NCBI RefSeq assembly: GCF_910577345.1
Contig: NZ_CAJTMT010000001.1
Location: 216,930-280,929, forward strand
Length of the DNA stretch: 64,000 bases
Direction of reading: 5' to 3'
Source of the DNA: an uncultured Duncaniella sp.
GTDB taxonomy: Bacteria; Bacteroidota; Bacteroidia; Bacteroidales; Muribaculaceae
This document shows positions 29,751-38,604 of this stretch, piece by piece. The notes under the pieces were generated by a model. That model saw only the letters and a program-made list of their open reading frames with translations, had not been told where the DNA came from and made no database searches. Position numbers and translations under genes: made by a program. Numbering within the stretch: position 1 is the stretch's first letter; each line of letters begins with the position of its first letter.

Positions 29751-30920
29751 TTAAATCCAGAGAATGGGATTGCGGATAGGGAGATTGCGAATTACCTCTT
29801 CATTTTCAGGAAAATGGTTATTGTTTTCCCAAAGATACTGATAGCCTGCATCGCCAAATTCGAGCCAACCGAACAGCATGGCCGGATGTGCGACAGGCCA
29901 TTCATCCCAATACATCACATCCTGCTGATATGGCCATGAATCCTTGTCGGCTATATAAGGACTGATAAAGTCCAATCCGAGTTTCATGTTTTTGCCATCG
30001 GCTGTTGTATAAGTCCACATATCATCGCTTTCAGTCGACAGTATATGGCACAGCGCAGCCATGGCGTCAAGGTTGAAGAGTGAGTATCCGTATGGCTTCG
30101 TGCGGTCAAGCTCAAGCGGAAAACTTCCGTCTGAAGCCATTTGTCTGACCAGAAAAAGATTCTTGAAACGGACACGACAACTGTCCATCATTTCCTCATT
30201 TCCGGTATATTTTGCAAACTCAGCGGCCTGCATTGCCCAACAGGTTCCATGATTATTGGCTGCATTTTTCTCCTTGATGCCGTAGGGATGAGTTGACATC
30301 CAGTCAAGATACTCTGCAAACCATTCCTTGGTCTTATCAGCATATTCCGCAGGAAGCACCCCGGCCTCCTCAAGTTTTATCAGCGACTGGACCACCTCGA
30401 TAAGATGAATGGTGTCGATGATACCGATTCCACGTCCGGTGGCGATACCTTTGATGGCTTGAGCATAGAGCAGGTTTGGATTCATTTTCGTACTGTCATC
30501 CATGAACCATGAGTCAATGTGTTCAAGTGCGGGAGCGACATATCTTTCATCACCGGTCAGAAGATAGGCTGAGGTGAGATTGGCAACGATGCGGCTGAAA
30601 CGTATCATCGCGTGGCGGTGAGCCACAAAATTGTCGGGGTTTGTCATTCCGTCCTTCTTGATATATGGCCCATCGGGATTAAGAGAGTCAGGCCACCAAT
30701 AGTCACCTTCCGAATAGAAGTCATGAATGCCACCGGTACTTCTTTCGGCTATGAAATCGGTCACAGTGACCGGTTTCTCACTCATGTTGGCTTCTGCCTG
30801 CTTCAACACCTCTTCACGAAGCACATCCTTCACATAATCTCCGCGTTTCGTCTTTTCATCCTTACATCCTGCAAGCGCTACGACAAGGAACGGCAGAATC
30901 ATATAGACAATCTTTTTCAT
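29751..30920 (-). CDS. Alginate-lyase-fold polysaccharide lyase (PL38-like), lipoprotein
   Basis: The protein has 389 residues with a lipoprotein signal (C19). It belongs to the (alpha/alpha) toroid Alginate_lyase family (PF05426). Characteristic motifs are DYWWPDSLNPDGPYIKKDG, GRGIGIIDTIHL, KNAANNHGTCWAMQAA and RTKPYGYSLFNLDA; in this fold the Asn-Asn-His-Gly and Tyr residues form the active site. The sequence best matches the group I know as PL38, which includes beta-1,4-glucuronan lyases, so cleavage at glucuronic acid is the favoured guess; PL5 is the alternative. It lies 14 bases after the GH2 gene. Confidence 0.85.
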   Translation of the reverse strand: MKKIVYMILPFLVVALAGCKDEKTKRGDYVKDVLREEVLKQAEANMSEKPVTVTDFIAERSTGGIHDFYSEGDYWWPDSLNPDGPYIKKDGMTNPDNFVAHRHAMIRFSRIVANLTSAYLLTGDERYVAPALEHIDSWFMDDSTKMNPNLLYAQAIKGIATGRGIGIIDTIHLIEVVQSLIKLEEAGVLPAEYADKTKEWFAEYLDWMSTHPYGIKEKNAANNHGTCWAMQAAEFAKYTGNEEMMDSCRVRFKNLFLVRQMASDGSFPLELDRTKPYGYSLFNLDAMAALCHILSTESDDMWTYTTADGKNMKLGLDFISPYIADKDSWPYQQDVMYWDEWPVAHPAMLFGWLEFGDAGYQYLWENNNHFPENEEVIRNLPIRNPILWI

Positions 30921-30934
30921 AAACTTACGGATTT

Positions 30935-33325
30935 TTATAGGTTAATGAATTCAGTCGGCAACCCTTCCGACTTTACAGCCACGACCGAGTGACCGCCGTT
31001 GGGCTTGACCTTAATGGAAACAGCACCATTGGCAGCCTGAACTCTTGATGAGGCGCCTGCCGTTCCCATATTCTTTATCAGCTCACCGTCACCTGCAATC
31101 TCGAAACGCACGAAACGTTTGGAATCCATGCACTGCGTACCGTCCGCATCCGTAACTTTCACGGAAATAGTCACCGTTCCGTCATCTGACGATTGGGTTG
31201 TGAACGCAAGCTTGCTCTCCTCACCCCACTTCCGGGTCATATAGTTCCATTTGAGTGAATCCTCGACAATCGACTTATCAGCGGTAAAAGCTTTGGCCGT
31301 AATTTCATTGTCACCTTCATTCAGAACGACGTTCCAACGCAATCCGGCTGCAGGATAGTTACGGCTGTCGCGGTTTCTGACACCTTGGCTGATTCCGTTG
31401 ACAAAGAGTTCCACTTTGGGACAATTAGAGAAGACAAGGACTTCCTTTTCGGTACCCTTTTCACCCCATCTGACCGGCTCTGAATGACCAAAGATGTGAA
31501 CCATCGGCTTCTTTGTCCAATAGGATTGGAAAATATAGTATGCCTCCTTCTTGGTGAAGTCGCGCTCCACCACCCCCTTCTGATTGACGTATGGCACAGG
31601 GTTGTCAGGACGCACAGGGGTTGAGAAATCCTTGAAAGGCCAGTAGGCTGTACCCGTGAGCCACGGCATCTCCTCCTGTTCCTTGAGGTGCCAGTCAATA
31701 AGAGCGGCAAGATAGGTTTCTGACCAATCATTTTTAGTAGGTGTGACACCCTCCGTGAAACGACCAGGATGACTGTCACCGCCCCACTCGACGTGGAGAA
31801 AATGTTTCACCTTATCAAATGCCTCCTGCGAATATTTCACATAGTCATGATAGTCACCTTTATACCAACCGGCCCAGAGTGTCGGAGAGTAGACATCGAC
31901 TATATCCGAACAGAATTCACAGCGTCGGATCGCCGTCTTTCGCTCAGGGTCGAGACTGTGGGCAAGGTCGTTGAGTTCACTCATGAATGAGCGGATCTCA
32001 CTTTGCTCAAATGTCGGGAAATCATTGGGCCAGTCATTTTCGTTGCCGAGTCCCCAAATGATTACAGCCGGATGGTTGTAGTGCTGCTTCACCATATTGG
32101 TGAGCATACGTTTTGCCTGATTGCGGTATTTTTCACCGCCGACACCTCCACGACACCAGGGAATTTCTTCCCAGACAAGAATTCCGAGACTGTCACACAT
32201 ATCAAGCACGATTTCCGATTGCTGATAATGGCCGAGACGGATAAAGTTGACACCCATCTCCTTCATCATGCCCATTTCCTTCTCAATCTGATCCTGCGTC
32301 ATGGCTGCGGCCACTCCGGCGTGATCCTCATGGCGATGTGTGCCGCGCAGAAGCAATCTGCGCCCGTTGAGTTTGAAAGGACCTTTTTCAACGAACTCGA
32401 AATGGCGGAAGCCAAACTTCTGAGTGGCTGTGGATTCCTGTCCGTCAGTATTCACCACCACCTCACAGGTGTAAAGCTGTGGCTTATCCACATCCCAAAG
32501 CTCCGGATTCTTCAATTCGGTGTCGATGAGCGTTGTCGTTCCGAGAGGAGTGATATTCTTAAGATGACTCTCAGCGACCACACTACCCTTGGCATCCTTA
32601 ATATAAACCGTGACATCGGCGTTGCGCACATCTGCAAGATTATAGAAAGTACCTTCTGCACACACTCTGCCTGCAGTCAACTTACCTGAAAGGGATGTGT
32701 CGATTTTCAGTGAAGCGACAGACACCTTGGGCAGATACACGAGGTTGAGATAGCGATAGATACCACCGTAGATATTGAAATCGGAAATATCCGATGGAAT
32801 CATCTCGTTGTCGCGGGTATTATCGCAGCGTATCGAAAGGGGCACTTTCCCTCCAAAACGCTTCGCGTCCTCACTCCCGAGGAAGTCGGCAACGGCATCA
32901 GTGATGTCGACATTCCAACTGTCATATCCTCCGACATGTTCTCCGACCTTCGTCGTGTAGACATACACCTCTGTCTTTTGTCCGGCCCCTTCAAATTCCA
33001 GCATAACGCGACCGTCGGTATATGGATTTTCAATCGAAAGTTGCGTCTTGTACCATCCCGGACCTTGGTAATAGTTGACATCCGGGTCGACACAATCTTC
33101 GGCATTGAAACAATGCGGAAGAGTGACACTATGCCAGAAAGGATATTCTTCCGGATTATCTTTCTTGACCGGTCGGACAGCCTCCCATATATTGCCAAGA
33201 TCCGTGCGGACAAACATCCATCCCTCATTGAGACGGATTTTACTATCCTGCGGCACGGGGATTTTGGCATCGGCTGCAAAAGCCGATGCCATAGCCATTG
33301 TAATTGTCAAAAGTAACTTTCTCAT
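30935..33325 (-). CDS. GH2 beta-glycosidase (beta-galactosidase or beta-glucuronidase type)
   Basis: The protein has 796 residues with a signal peptide (about 1-20) and the standard GH2 order: jelly-roll (about 25-195), Ig-like (about 200-305), barrel (about 310-590) and C-terminal sandwich domains (about 620-790). The acid/base is E429 in WGLGNEND and the nucleophile is E513 in HVEWGG. The absence of the canonical beta-glucuronidase NxK motif near the catalytic site (not found by eye) makes beta-galactosidase somewhat more likely than beta-glucuronidase, but GH2 specificity cannot be read reliably. It is the first gene of the closely spaced run ending at the 18721 terminator. Confidence 0.93.
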   Translation of the reverse strand: MRKLLLTITMAMASAFAADAKIPVPQDSKIRLNEGWMFVRTDLGNIWEAVRPVKKDNPEEYPFWHSVTLPHCFNAEDCVDPDVNYYQGPGWYKTQLSIENPYTDGRVMLEFEGAGQKTEVYVYTTKVGEHVGGYDSWNVDITDAVADFLGSEDAKRFGGKVPLSIRCDNTRDNEMIPSDISDFNIYGGIYRYLNLVYLPKVSVASLKIDTSLSGKLTAGRVCAEGTFYNLADVRNADVTVYIKDAKGSVVAESHLKNITPLGTTTLIDTELKNPELWDVDKPQLYTCEVVVNTDGQESTATQKFGFRHFEFVEKGPFKLNGRRLLLRGTHRHEDHAGVAAAMTQDQIEKEMGMMKEMGVNFIRLGHYQQSEIVLDMCDSLGILVWEEIPWCRGGVGGEKYRNQAKRMLTNMVKQHYNHPAVIIWGLGNENDWPNDFPTFEQSEIRSFMSELNDLAHSLDPERKTAIRRCEFCSDIVDVYSPTLWAGWYKGDYHDYVKYSQEAFDKVKHFLHVEWGGDSHPGRFTEGVTPTKNDWSETYLAALIDWHLKEQEEMPWLTGTAYWPFKDFSTPVRPDNPVPYVNQKGVVERDFTKKEAYYIFQSYWTKKPMVHIFGHSEPVRWGEKGTEKEVLVFSNCPKVELFVNGISQGVRNRDSRNYPAAGLRWNVVLNEGDNEITAKAFTADKSIVEDSLKWNYMTRKWGEESKLAFTTQSSDDGTVTISVKVTDADGTQCMDSKRFVRFEIAGDGELIKNMGTAGASSRVQAANGAVSIKVKPNGGHSVVAVKSEGLPTEFINL

Positions 33326-33356
33326 TGCGTATCTGATGACGGTTGCAGTGATTCTT

Positions 33357-33412
33357 AGAGGGTGTTTAATAATAAATGTTAATCCGTGGGCGGTTTATTT
33401 TTAACACCCTCT
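33357..33412 (-). other. Inverted repeat between GH88 and GH2
   Basis: Perfect 10-base arms, AGAGGGTGTT (33357-33366) and AACACCCTCT (33403-33412), enclose 36 bases that can form a further weak stem. The right arm touches the GH88 stop codon at 33412. There is no T-tract on the minus-strand side, so it may set relative expression or protect RNA ends rather than terminate. Confidence 0.5.
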
Positions 33413-34647
33413 TAAAGTATAGCTGTTCCTTCTTTTTCAAGCTTTGCCTTCTTCAGCAGAGCCTCAAGGAAGTAATAGTCGGCATATACGAGAGGATAGT
33501 CCATTTCAAAACCTGCACCGTGGCCTGACCCTGTGCTGTGGAGGAGGAGGAAGCCGTGGTCGCCGTTGAGAGTCGCACGATAGTTTGACGAGAGGCTTTC
33601 AACCATCTTGTCGGCCCACTCCTTGTATTTCGCTCCATTCTCCTTATCGTAGGTTGAAAGTTCATACAATCCACAGGCAGCCACTGCTGCAGCCGAGGCA
33701 TCGCGCGGTTCGTCGGGAATATTGGGGGCGTTGTAGTCCCAATAAGGAACCATATCCTCCGGCATATTGGGGTGTTCACCTATATAGTTGGCGATAGCCT
33801 TGGCCTGTTCAAGAAATTCGGGCAGGCCTGTCTCGCGATAGCACATCGTGTAGCCGTAGAGCCCCCAAGACTGTCCGCGCGACCATGCCGATTCATCATT
33901 GTAGCCCTGATGGGTCTGCTTGATGCGGGGAGTCGCCGTGACGGTATCATAGTCGACCACATGGTAACTGCTGAAATCATCGCGGAAATGATTTTTTAAA
34001 GTGGTGAGAGCGTGGTTTGTGGCAATGTTATAATATGTGGAGTCACCGCTTTCCTTAAAGGCTGCATAAAGCAATTCGAGATTCATCATGTTGTCGATGA
34101 TGACAGGATACTGCCACACATCCTTGTGGTGATCCCATGAACGGATGGCTCCGATCTTATCGTTGTAGCGTGTGGTCAATGTGGAGGCCGCTTCAAGAAT
34201 TATGTCGCGGTAGGCAGGATTTTTGGTCAGACGGTAGCCGTTGCCAAAACTGCAATACACCTTGAAACCCATATCGTGCGTGCCGCCATTGGTCTTCTCC
34301 TTCTCCACAGGTGCGGTGAATTCCTCGGCCTTTTTCCGCCATGCCTCATCGCCGGTATATTCATACATATACCAAAGCTCACCTGGGAAGAATCCGCTGC
34401 ACCAGTCGCGGGATGCTATGAGGCTCAATCCTCCATCCTTTGTGAACGAACGGGGAGTGAACACCCCTTTTTCAATTTGTTCGGGAGTAAGATTGGCCTT
34501 GGCGCTGTCTATGGCGGTAAACGCATAGTTGAGCTGCTTTGAAGCGAAGTCAAAACTGTCGGCAACCACATCGGCAGACTGTTTGGCGGTTGTTGTACAT
34601 GCCACAATCGAGAGCGACATTGCAAGTGTGATAATAGAATTTTTCAT
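33412..34647 (-). CDS. GH88 unsaturated glucuronyl hydrolase (lipoprotein)
   Basis: GH88 enzymes remove delta-4,5-glucuronic acid from lyase-made oligosaccharides. The start chosen is ATG 34647, giving 411 residues with a lipoprotein signal (SIVAC, C17); a longer reading from 34683 adds 12 residues. Motifs SRDWCSGFFPGELWYMYEYTG, THDMGF (D125), DNMMNLELL (D185) and AWSRGQSWGLYGY are those of the family, and the 60-residue spacing of the two Asp residues is close to that of the catalytic pair in Bacillus UGL. It is a second route, next to GH105, for unsaturated uronic acids, and its presence points to glucuronic acid in the substrate. Confidence 0.95.
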   Translation of the reverse strand: MKNSIITLAMSLSIVACTTTAKQSADVVADSFDFASKQLNYAFTAIDSAKANLTPEQIEKGVFTPRSFTKDGGLSLIASRDWCSGFFPGELWYMYEYTGDEAWRKKAEEFTAPVEKEKTNGGTHDMGFKVYCSFGNGYRLTKNPAYRDIILEAASTLTTRYNDKIGAIRSWDHHKDVWQYPVIIDNMMNLELLYAAFKESGDSTYYNIATNHALTTLKNHFRDDFSSYHVVDYDTVTATPRIKQTHQGYNDESAWSRGQSWGLYGYTMCYRETGLPEFLEQAKAIANYIGEHPNMPEDMVPYWDYNAPNIPDEPRDASAAAVAACGLYELSTYDKENGAKYKEWADKMVESLSSNYRATLNGDHGFLLLHSTGSGHGAGFEMDYPLVYADYYFLEALLKKAKLEKEGTAIL

Positions 34648-34800
34648 TTGGCTATTGAGATTTAGTGTGTGTCGCATCACCAATGATAGACCGACATGGC
34701 ATCATCTGTCAACCGACACCTTTTATAATATACTTCAGAAGAATTTTAACGAGGCAATCCTTGTGAGACACCGCTTGTGGAATGCACTCTTATTCTAATG

Positions 34801-34808
34801 CAAAATTA
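34801..34808 (-). promoter_or_regulatory. Possible -7 box upstream of GH88
   Basis: On the minus strand this reads TAATTTTG, matching TAnnTTTG, and would give a leader of roughly 145 bases before the GH88 ATG. No convincing -33 element was seen. The rest of the 238-base gap (34648-34885) holds only a short weak hairpin at 34861-34877. Confidence 0.4.
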
Positions 34809-34885
34809 TATCTTACAGGCAAATACGGCTATGACATTTATCTCAAAAGCTATAATTAAAATATCACGCGCCGATATTTCCGACA

Positions 34886-36889
34886 TCAATGCAAGCCTCT
34901 TTCCATTCCGGCACCAATGATGAATACGGATGACAGGGTTGTTATGTCGTCGCGCTGAGGAAATGCGTATTTCAGTTTTTTATCGCGGTCGACAAGCATC
35001 AGATGCGGTTTCTTTTCATTCTTCCCGTGTCCTTGCCAATTGGTGAAGTATATCCCCTTTTCCGGAACATAATACATGCCACCGATAAATTTCATGGGAT
35101 TGTCATCCGGGAAATCGGCATTGGAAAGTTCCCATACAATCTCTTTTCTCGGATTGAACTCAACGATGCGTGGATTCTTGTCGGCATCCGCCACAGCCAC
35201 CAATGTGTTCCCGTTCGGTAGACGCATCACTGAATGGGCTCCTCCGCTGACCGGTACTTCCCATATATTCTTTCCTGCCTCATCATATTCCACCACCTTC
35301 TTACCGCCATAGTGCGCCACGAGATAGTGTCCGTTGTCAAGACGGCGTGCATTGCGGATAAACGACTTTTTCCCGTCAGTGACTCCTTCGGGAAGGATGC
35401 AAACATCCTTGACAACCTTACCGTCAGGTGCGATTTCCAAAAGACGGCCACTGTTACATTCACCGACAAAGGTATTGCCATTGGCAAGCCGCTGACAGGC
35501 AAAGATATGGCTCGGGCTTGAATAGCTGAAGACAGTGTCGTTATCCATCGTCATTTCAAGCACACCATGACCGGTGGTGAAGAGCAGGTTACCGGACGGA
35601 AGCACCCAAAGATCATTGGAGAGAGGAGCATCGTGCTGCCAAACAATCTCATCTCCATCGAAAACAAACACTTTGCCTTGAGAATAGTCTGTGCAGGCAA
35701 ATCTTTCCGGCTTTCCGGCAACATCCGCGTATGACTTAAGCTCCGGATAGGCATTTTCAACGATGGTAGTAGCCCAAAGAAATGAGGAAATCACTTCCTG
35801 ACCGTTCATCAATCGGGGCTTTCCGACATAATCCTCATAACTTTTCTGGATTCCAAGTCCATTATTTGCATCATAGAGGTCAATCAGTCCGTCGGTCATG
35901 CTGACAGCAGCTTTCGACAGGAGTCCGTAGTAACCTCTGATGACCGTCTCCTTGTAGTCCTTGGCAGGAATAATCCCAAGTTCAATGGCTTTTTGCAAAG
36001 CGTAGGTGAACATGCCGCTGCCAGATGTCTCGTGCCAGTTATCCGGGCGATCACCCTTATCCACTATCTGATACCATAGGCCTGTTGATTTATCCTGACA
36101 ATCTTTCAAGCCTTTCATGAGCTCACGCGTAATCCTCACAAGCTCCCCATATTCCGGATGATTCTTGGGAAATATCTCCAACGCCTCGACAAGGACAAGG
36201 GCATACCAGCCCAAACCCTCGCTCCACACTTCGGGAGCATAACCGGTCGCGGGATCAGCCCAACGGGCATCCTTATCTTCATCCCAACCGTGAAGCAACA
36301 GTCCGCTGTCACCTTTGGCAAGATGTCGGTACATTCCCGTAAGCTGACGTGCCGCCTCATCGAAACAATAATCAGAATCACCTATATACTTGCCATAGTT
36401 GGTAAGGAACATCTGCCCCATGAACACACCGTCCACCCAAATCTGTCCGACCGTACGGCGTCCATGCCAGAATATCCCGTCGGATGTGCGCGGATAGTCA
36501 TCGAAACTTTTGCGGATTGTCTCCGCCGCTTTACGGAAACGATCATCACCTGTAAGCCGATAGGCAGTGACCAATACGGTTCCGGCCATCATATCATCCA
36601 TGCTGTTGCCACGGAAAAAGACCGGATTGCCCTCCCGGTCGACCGCTTGATTGGCCCATGAGAGGATATAGTCATTATACTTCCCGTCTCCGGAAATACG
36701 CGAAAGCTTGTCAAGCCCGACAAGGAAGTAACCTTGCGGGTAACACCATGCCTTGAACGGAATACTGAGAGCGGAGGGATAGCGGGTCATCACTGTGCGG
36801 GCAATCTCCTCCGACCATTTTTTAGCGGAAGCGGCGTGAACGCCGGATACGCCTAACAGCATAAGCACTGCGAGTATGATTTTCTTCAT
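34886..36889 (-). CDS. GH105 unsaturated uronyl hydrolase fused to a PQQ-like beta-propeller
   Basis: The protein has 667 residues: signal peptide (about 1-20), GH105 barrel (about 24-382) and a C-terminal beta-propeller (about 395-660). The GH105 part has WHGRRTVGQIWVDGVFMGQMF (D153), PEVWSEGLGWYAL and SGSGMFTYALQ. The propeller is visible as repeated blades with the pattern LPNGNTLV...RIVEF, for example near residues 430, 468, 517 and 557. GH105 proteins are normally about 350-400 residues, so the propeller is an addition. It may bind the glycan or hold the enzyme near the surface; no PQQ-dehydrogenase signature is evident. The gene lies after the hairpin at 36911-36949, so it may depend on read-through from PL6. 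Confidence 0.9.
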   Translation of the reverse strand: MKKIILAVLMLLGVSGVHAASAKKWSEEIARTVMTRYPSALSIPFKAWCYPQGYFLVGLDKLSRISGDGKYNDYILSWANQAVDREGNPVFFRGNSMDDMMAGTVLVTAYRLTGDDRFRKAAETIRKSFDDYPRTSDGIFWHGRRTVGQIWVDGVFMGQMFLTNYGKYIGDSDYCFDEAARQLTGMYRHLAKGDSGLLLHGWDEDKDARWADPATGYAPEVWSEGLGWYALVLVEALEIFPKNHPEYGELVRITRELMKGLKDCQDKSTGLWYQIVDKGDRPDNWHETSGSGMFTYALQKAIELGIIPAKDYKETVIRGYYGLLSKAAVSMTDGLIDLYDANNGLGIQKSYEDYVGKPRLMNGQEVISSFLWATTIVENAYPELKSYADVAGKPERFACTDYSQGKVFVFDGDEIVWQHDAPLSNDLWVLPSGNLLFTTGHGVLEMTMDNDTVFSYSSPSHIFACQRLANGNTFVGECNSGRLLEIAPDGKVVKDVCILPEGVTDGKKSFIRNARRLDNGHYLVAHYGGKKVVEYDEAGKNIWEVPVSGGAHSVMRLPNGNTLVAVADADKNPRIVEFNPRKEIVWELSNADFPDDNPMKFIGGMYYVPEKGIYFTNWQGHGKNEKKPHLMLVDRDKKLKYAFPQRDDITTLSSVFIIGAGMERGLH

Positions 36890-36910
36890 GTAGATATAAT
36901 GATTAATTTA

Positions 36911-36949
36911 AAAATAAGTGTCGGAGCGATCCACTGTTTGCTCCGACAC
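36911..36949 (-). terminator. Hairpin terminator after the PL6-type gene
   Basis: Perfect 10-base arms (36918-36927 GTGTCGGAGC and 36940-36949 GCTCCGACAC) enclose a 12-base loop. On the minus strand they are followed by TTATTTTTAAATT. It lies 15 bases after the PL6 stop codon and would terminate or attenuate transcription before the GH105-propeller gene. Confidence 0.75.
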
Positions 36950-36963
36950 AATACAAACCTATT

Positions 36964-38379
36964 TTACAAATAACCTTTTAAGATATACTCCATATCGCGT
37001 TGCGAGGGGGAGTAAGAGGGCACGCCGACCTTATCAAGCAGCCTGACCACCCTCTCCTTTTCAACCTCGCCCCATGCTTCATCGAAATGCTCGGTCCCGT
37101 CGAATCCCTTAAACGGTATGACCGAATTGTCCTTGAAATTGTACTTATTATTTATAAAGAAAAATCCTTTCAAATTCTTATCGGGGTCATGAAACATTAT
37201 GTTGTTTGTCGTGCCCACAATATTGTTGTTGGCAAAACGGACATTTCTTGGCGATTTGTCACCGCGGCCGGAACACAGTATGATTTTAGGGCAATCAACA
37301 AAATGGTTATACGAGAAATCCACATTCTCCACGCGGTGGTATGAAGTAAGCGGTTCTGCCTTGATGTCGGTCTGCGCTGTCGGACGCTCAAAGACACCCA
37401 TACGCACCAACAGGCTTAAATCGTCAAGACGCGCCATGAAGTTGTCGTAGACGGTATGGCCCTGGTTAATGATGCGGATACCGCTGGTACCTCTTTTGTT
37501 ATTTCCAATGAATGTGTTGTTTTCAATCACGTTATAGTGACCGTGACGACACACAAGACCACCGCTTGATTCAAAGAACAGATTGCCACGGAGAACATTG
37601 TGACATGATTTCACGGATATGATTTCGTTTTCCCCATCGCAGTGCAGAAACACGTTGTCCTCGACAATGGTGCGCGATTCAAGCTGCGAGGACCATGAAT
37701 GACCGATTCGTATGATTTCAGCTCCGTTACCGTAGTAAGGATTGCGGTTGCCGAATACATTGTGGTCGATAATATGATTATTTATGTGTAAGTCATCGTT
37801 GAATTCAACCTGAAGCACAAGACCACCGACACGTTTATTGGCGAGATAGCAATGGTCAAGGCGGTTGTTCTCGCCATAAATCTTTATCCAGTACTCTGCC
37901 GCGGGCTTCTTTCCATCAATCAGCTTGCCGCTTTCGCTCATCTCGGGATTGTTGCAGTCGTCAATCACACAATTTGTCATACGGCAATTCGAGGCCATTT
38001 CGGTTTTTGACTTTCTGAACCCGATCATTTCTCCACCAAGGGCCCAAGCCTTGTTGAAATAGAGTCCGTCAAGCTTGATATATTCGCCGAACAAGCTGAA
38101 ATGCAAAGGACCTGTGAAAACGACCTTGCCGGGATGCTCGGGCCGGATTGAAATGGTATCATCGGCAGTTCCTCTGGCAACTATATCGACACGCCCGATT
38201 GAATCATATATGCCGTCGCGCAATATCACATTGTCGCCCGGTTTCAGGGATTCAGATTTAAGCAGAGCCTTCATCTGTCCGGCCTCGGAAGGAGAAAAAT
38301 AGTAGTCCTTCGCGTGAGCACCGAATGCCATTGTCATGGCAAGCAATATTGCGACTGTGGATAATGATAATTTATTCAT
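36964..38379 (-). CDS. PL6-family polysaccharide lyase (chondroitinase-B / alginate lyase type)
   Basis: The protein has 471 residues with a signal peptide (about 1-23) and a right-handed beta-helix. The PL6 core is clear: ILRDGIY, CDGENEIISVKS and GLVCRHGHYNVIENN. K257 and R278 are 21 residues apart, matching the catalytic Lys250 and Arg271 of chondroitinase B, and E250 and E252 match its calcium-binding glutamates. PL6 includes lyases for dermatan sulfate and alginate; no sulfatase is present nearby, so a non-sulfated uronic-acid polymer is more likely. It is transcribed divergently from the regulator gene and is the first enzyme gene after it. Confidence 0.93.
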   Translation of the reverse strand: MNKLSLSTVAILLAMTMAFGAHAKDYYFSPSEAGQMKALLKSESLKPGDNVILRDGIYDSIGRVDIVARGTADDTISIRPEHPGKVVFTGPLHFSLFGEYIKLDGLYFNKAWALGGEMIGFRKSKTEMASNCRMTNCVIDDCNNPEMSESGKLIDGKKPAAEYWIKIYGENNRLDHCYLANKRVGGLVLQVEFNDDLHINNHIIDHNVFGNRNPYYGNGAEIIRIGHSWSSQLESRTIVEDNVFLHCDGENEIISVKSCHNVLRGNLFFESSGGLVCRHGHYNVIENNTFIGNNKRGTSGIRIINQGHTVYDNFMARLDDLSLLVRMGVFERPTAQTDIKAEPLTSYHRVENVDFSYNHFVDCPKIILCSGRGDKSPRNVRFANNNIVGTTNNIMFHDPDKNLKGFFFINNKYNFKDNSVIPFKGFDGTEHFDEAWGEVEKERVVRLLDKVGVPSYSPSQRDMEYILKGYL

Positions 38380-38401
38380 GATACTGTTGATTTTTTCGCT
38401 G

Positions 38402-38409
38402 CAAAGTTA
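38402..38409 (-). promoter_or_regulatory. Possible -7 box for the PL6 gene
   Basis: On the minus strand this reads TAACTTTG, matching TAnnTTTG, 23 bases before the PL6 ATG. It lies in the divergent region 38380-38604, likely a control point for the locus. Confidence 0.5.
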
Positions 38410-38566
38410 TGCACTAATATCAAAACCCGCTTTAAATAACGTTTCAAATATTTTAATTTTCATATCATGATGTTTTTTATCCATCTAACAAGGTATTAGG
38501 CTGTTATAATATTTAAAGATAGTAGATATTTTATGTCTGTAATTAGTAATTTTAATAAATTTCATC

Positions 38567-38574
38567 TATATTTG
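38567..38574 (+). promoter_or_regulatory. Possible -7 box for the hybrid two-component regulator gene
   Basis: The sequence reads TATATTTG, matching TAnnTTTG, 31 bases before the ATG at 38605. The AT-rich divergent gap (38380-38604) also has an 8-base palindrome, ATCATGAT (38464-38471). No -33 element is clear. Confidence 0.45.
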
Positions 38575-38604
38575 CACCCGAATAACAACAGTTAGTAACA
38601 GTCC

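Noticed and set aside
34886..36889. GH105-propeller as a PQQ-dependent dehydrogenase
   Set aside because: The propeller blades lack evident PQQ-binding or dehydrogenase motifs and follow a clear GH105 domain.
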